Source of the DNA: DATAVB01 sp040414495
GTDB lineage: Bacteria > Actinomycetota > Actinomycetes > Mycobacteriales > QHCD01
Reading direction: 5' to 3'
Assembly (NCBI GenBank): GCA_040414495.1
Contig: JBEDUI010000286.1
Span: 1 to 12,502, forward strand
Length of the DNA: 12,502 bases
Part shown: positions 12,188-12,502 of the stretch, piece after piece
How the letters are laid out: each line of letters opens with the position of its first letter
How positions within the stretch are numbered: position 1 is the stretch's first letter
Notes under the pieces: generated by a model
Told to the model about the DNA's origin: nothing
The model's input: only the letters and a program-made list of their open reading frames with translations
Database searches by the model: none
Made by a program: the position numbers and the translations under genes

Positions 12188-12502
12188 TCACACCGCCGAA
12201 TCGTGTACGCGCCGCGCCAGCGCGCGGGGCGAGAGGCCGGTGTGCTGTCGCACGATACGAAAACATTGCGTATAGCTGCCGAATCCGGCGGCCAGGGCGG
12301 CCGCGGTCGTCGATTCGGTGTCAGGTTGCGCAATGAGATCGCGGAAACGGTAGAAACGCTGCCGGTTGCGGTAATCGGTCAGCGATTCGCCGAGCTGTTC
12401 GTAGAACAACCGGGACAGCCATGGCCGGCTGATTCCACACCGGCGGGCCAGGGCCGGCAGATCGTCGGCTTCGGCCTCGGCCGCGTGGTCGTGTAGCCAC
12501 TG
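12188..12502 (-). CDS. AraC-family transcriptional regulator, C-terminal DNA-binding part (runs off the right edge)
   Basis: The last 104 residues of the protein, open to the window end, with stop TGA at 12190-12188. They hold both helix-turn-helix units of the AraC/XylS domain. The first is DLPALARRCGISRPWLSRLFYEQLGES; the second carries the family signature, TAAALAAGFGSYTQCF followed by RIVRQHTGLSPRAL. The protein ends soon after, at RRVHDSAV, as is normal for a C-terminal domain. The N-terminal sensor part and start codon lie outside the window, so the signal cannot be judged. The next gene on the same strand is the small membrane protein, and the gap carries repeated GGGTTGA words, so this regulator may act on that gene. 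Confidence 0.88.
   Translation of the reverse strand, partial: QWLHDHAAEAEADDLPALARRCGISRPWLSRLFYEQLGESLTDYRNRQRFYRFRDLIAQPDTESTTAAALAAGFGSYTQCFRIVRQHTGLSPRALARRVHDSAV

Noticed and set aside
12082..12333. Upstream extension of the membrane-protein frame overlapping the AraC-type gene
   Set aside because: The extension is Arg/Pro-rich and antagonistic in frame to the AraC helix-turn-helix region, which is clearly coding; hydrophobic coding begins at ATG 12081.
1..12502. tRNA or rRNA genes
   Set aside because: No tRNA-like T-loop (GTTCGA-type) with matching arms and no rRNA core sequences were seen on reading; a covariance-model scan was not possible.

Overview
The window is high-GC DNA from an actinomycete. 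The signs are strong G/C third-position bias, GTG starts, ATGA/GTGA stop-start overlaps, a leader peptide with the actinobacterial H-x-D-L-x-R-V core, a relic of the TIGR00027-type SAM methyltransferases common in mycobacteria and their relatives, and a FusB/FBP-type zinc protein. I cannot name the genus. All genes but one lie on the minus strand, so the layout reads most naturally from right to left.

Right end (12502 to 11391): the C-terminal part of an AraC-type regulator, a short gap with repeated GGGTTGA words, a small membrane protein and a hairpin. Next (11390 to 9685) is a translationally coupled pair, a phytanoyl-CoA-dioxygenase-type oxygenase and an extended SDR with an altered catalytic site. 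The single plus-strand gene (9194 to 9688) encodes an FBP/EF-G-binding-type zinc protein; its stop overlaps the SDR stop.

Centre (8981 to 4865): a four-gene nitrogen-compound uptake and hydrolysis operon. It encodes an NCS1 nucleobase-type permease with an unusual Cys-rich cytoplasmic tail, a GntR/HutC regulator, an amidase-signature hydrolase and a 65-aa GatC/AtzG-like small protein. The operon ends at a 50-bp near-perfect palindrome.

Left-centre (4732 to 3300): a 216-aa protein I do not recognise, an ABM-like small protein, and the frameshifted, internally deleted relic of a SAM-dependent methyltransferase. The relic breaks off next to a second long inverted repeat (18-bp arms) that looks like a dispersed palindromic element.

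Left (3151 to 537): a polar amino-acid ABC importer (lipoprotein, permease, ATPase; both junctions are ATGA overlaps). It is preceded by an unannotated 25-codon cysteine-containing leader peptide, apparently leaderless, followed by mutually exclusive antiterminator-like and terminator-like hairpins. This suggests cysteine-responsive attenuation and a cyst(e)ine or other sulfur amino-acid substrate. It is the most interesting regulatory feature in the window. At the far left edge is the start of a gene with strikingly TTG-rich codon use, resembling the N-terminal targeting region of large type VII-type secreted or polymorphic toxins.
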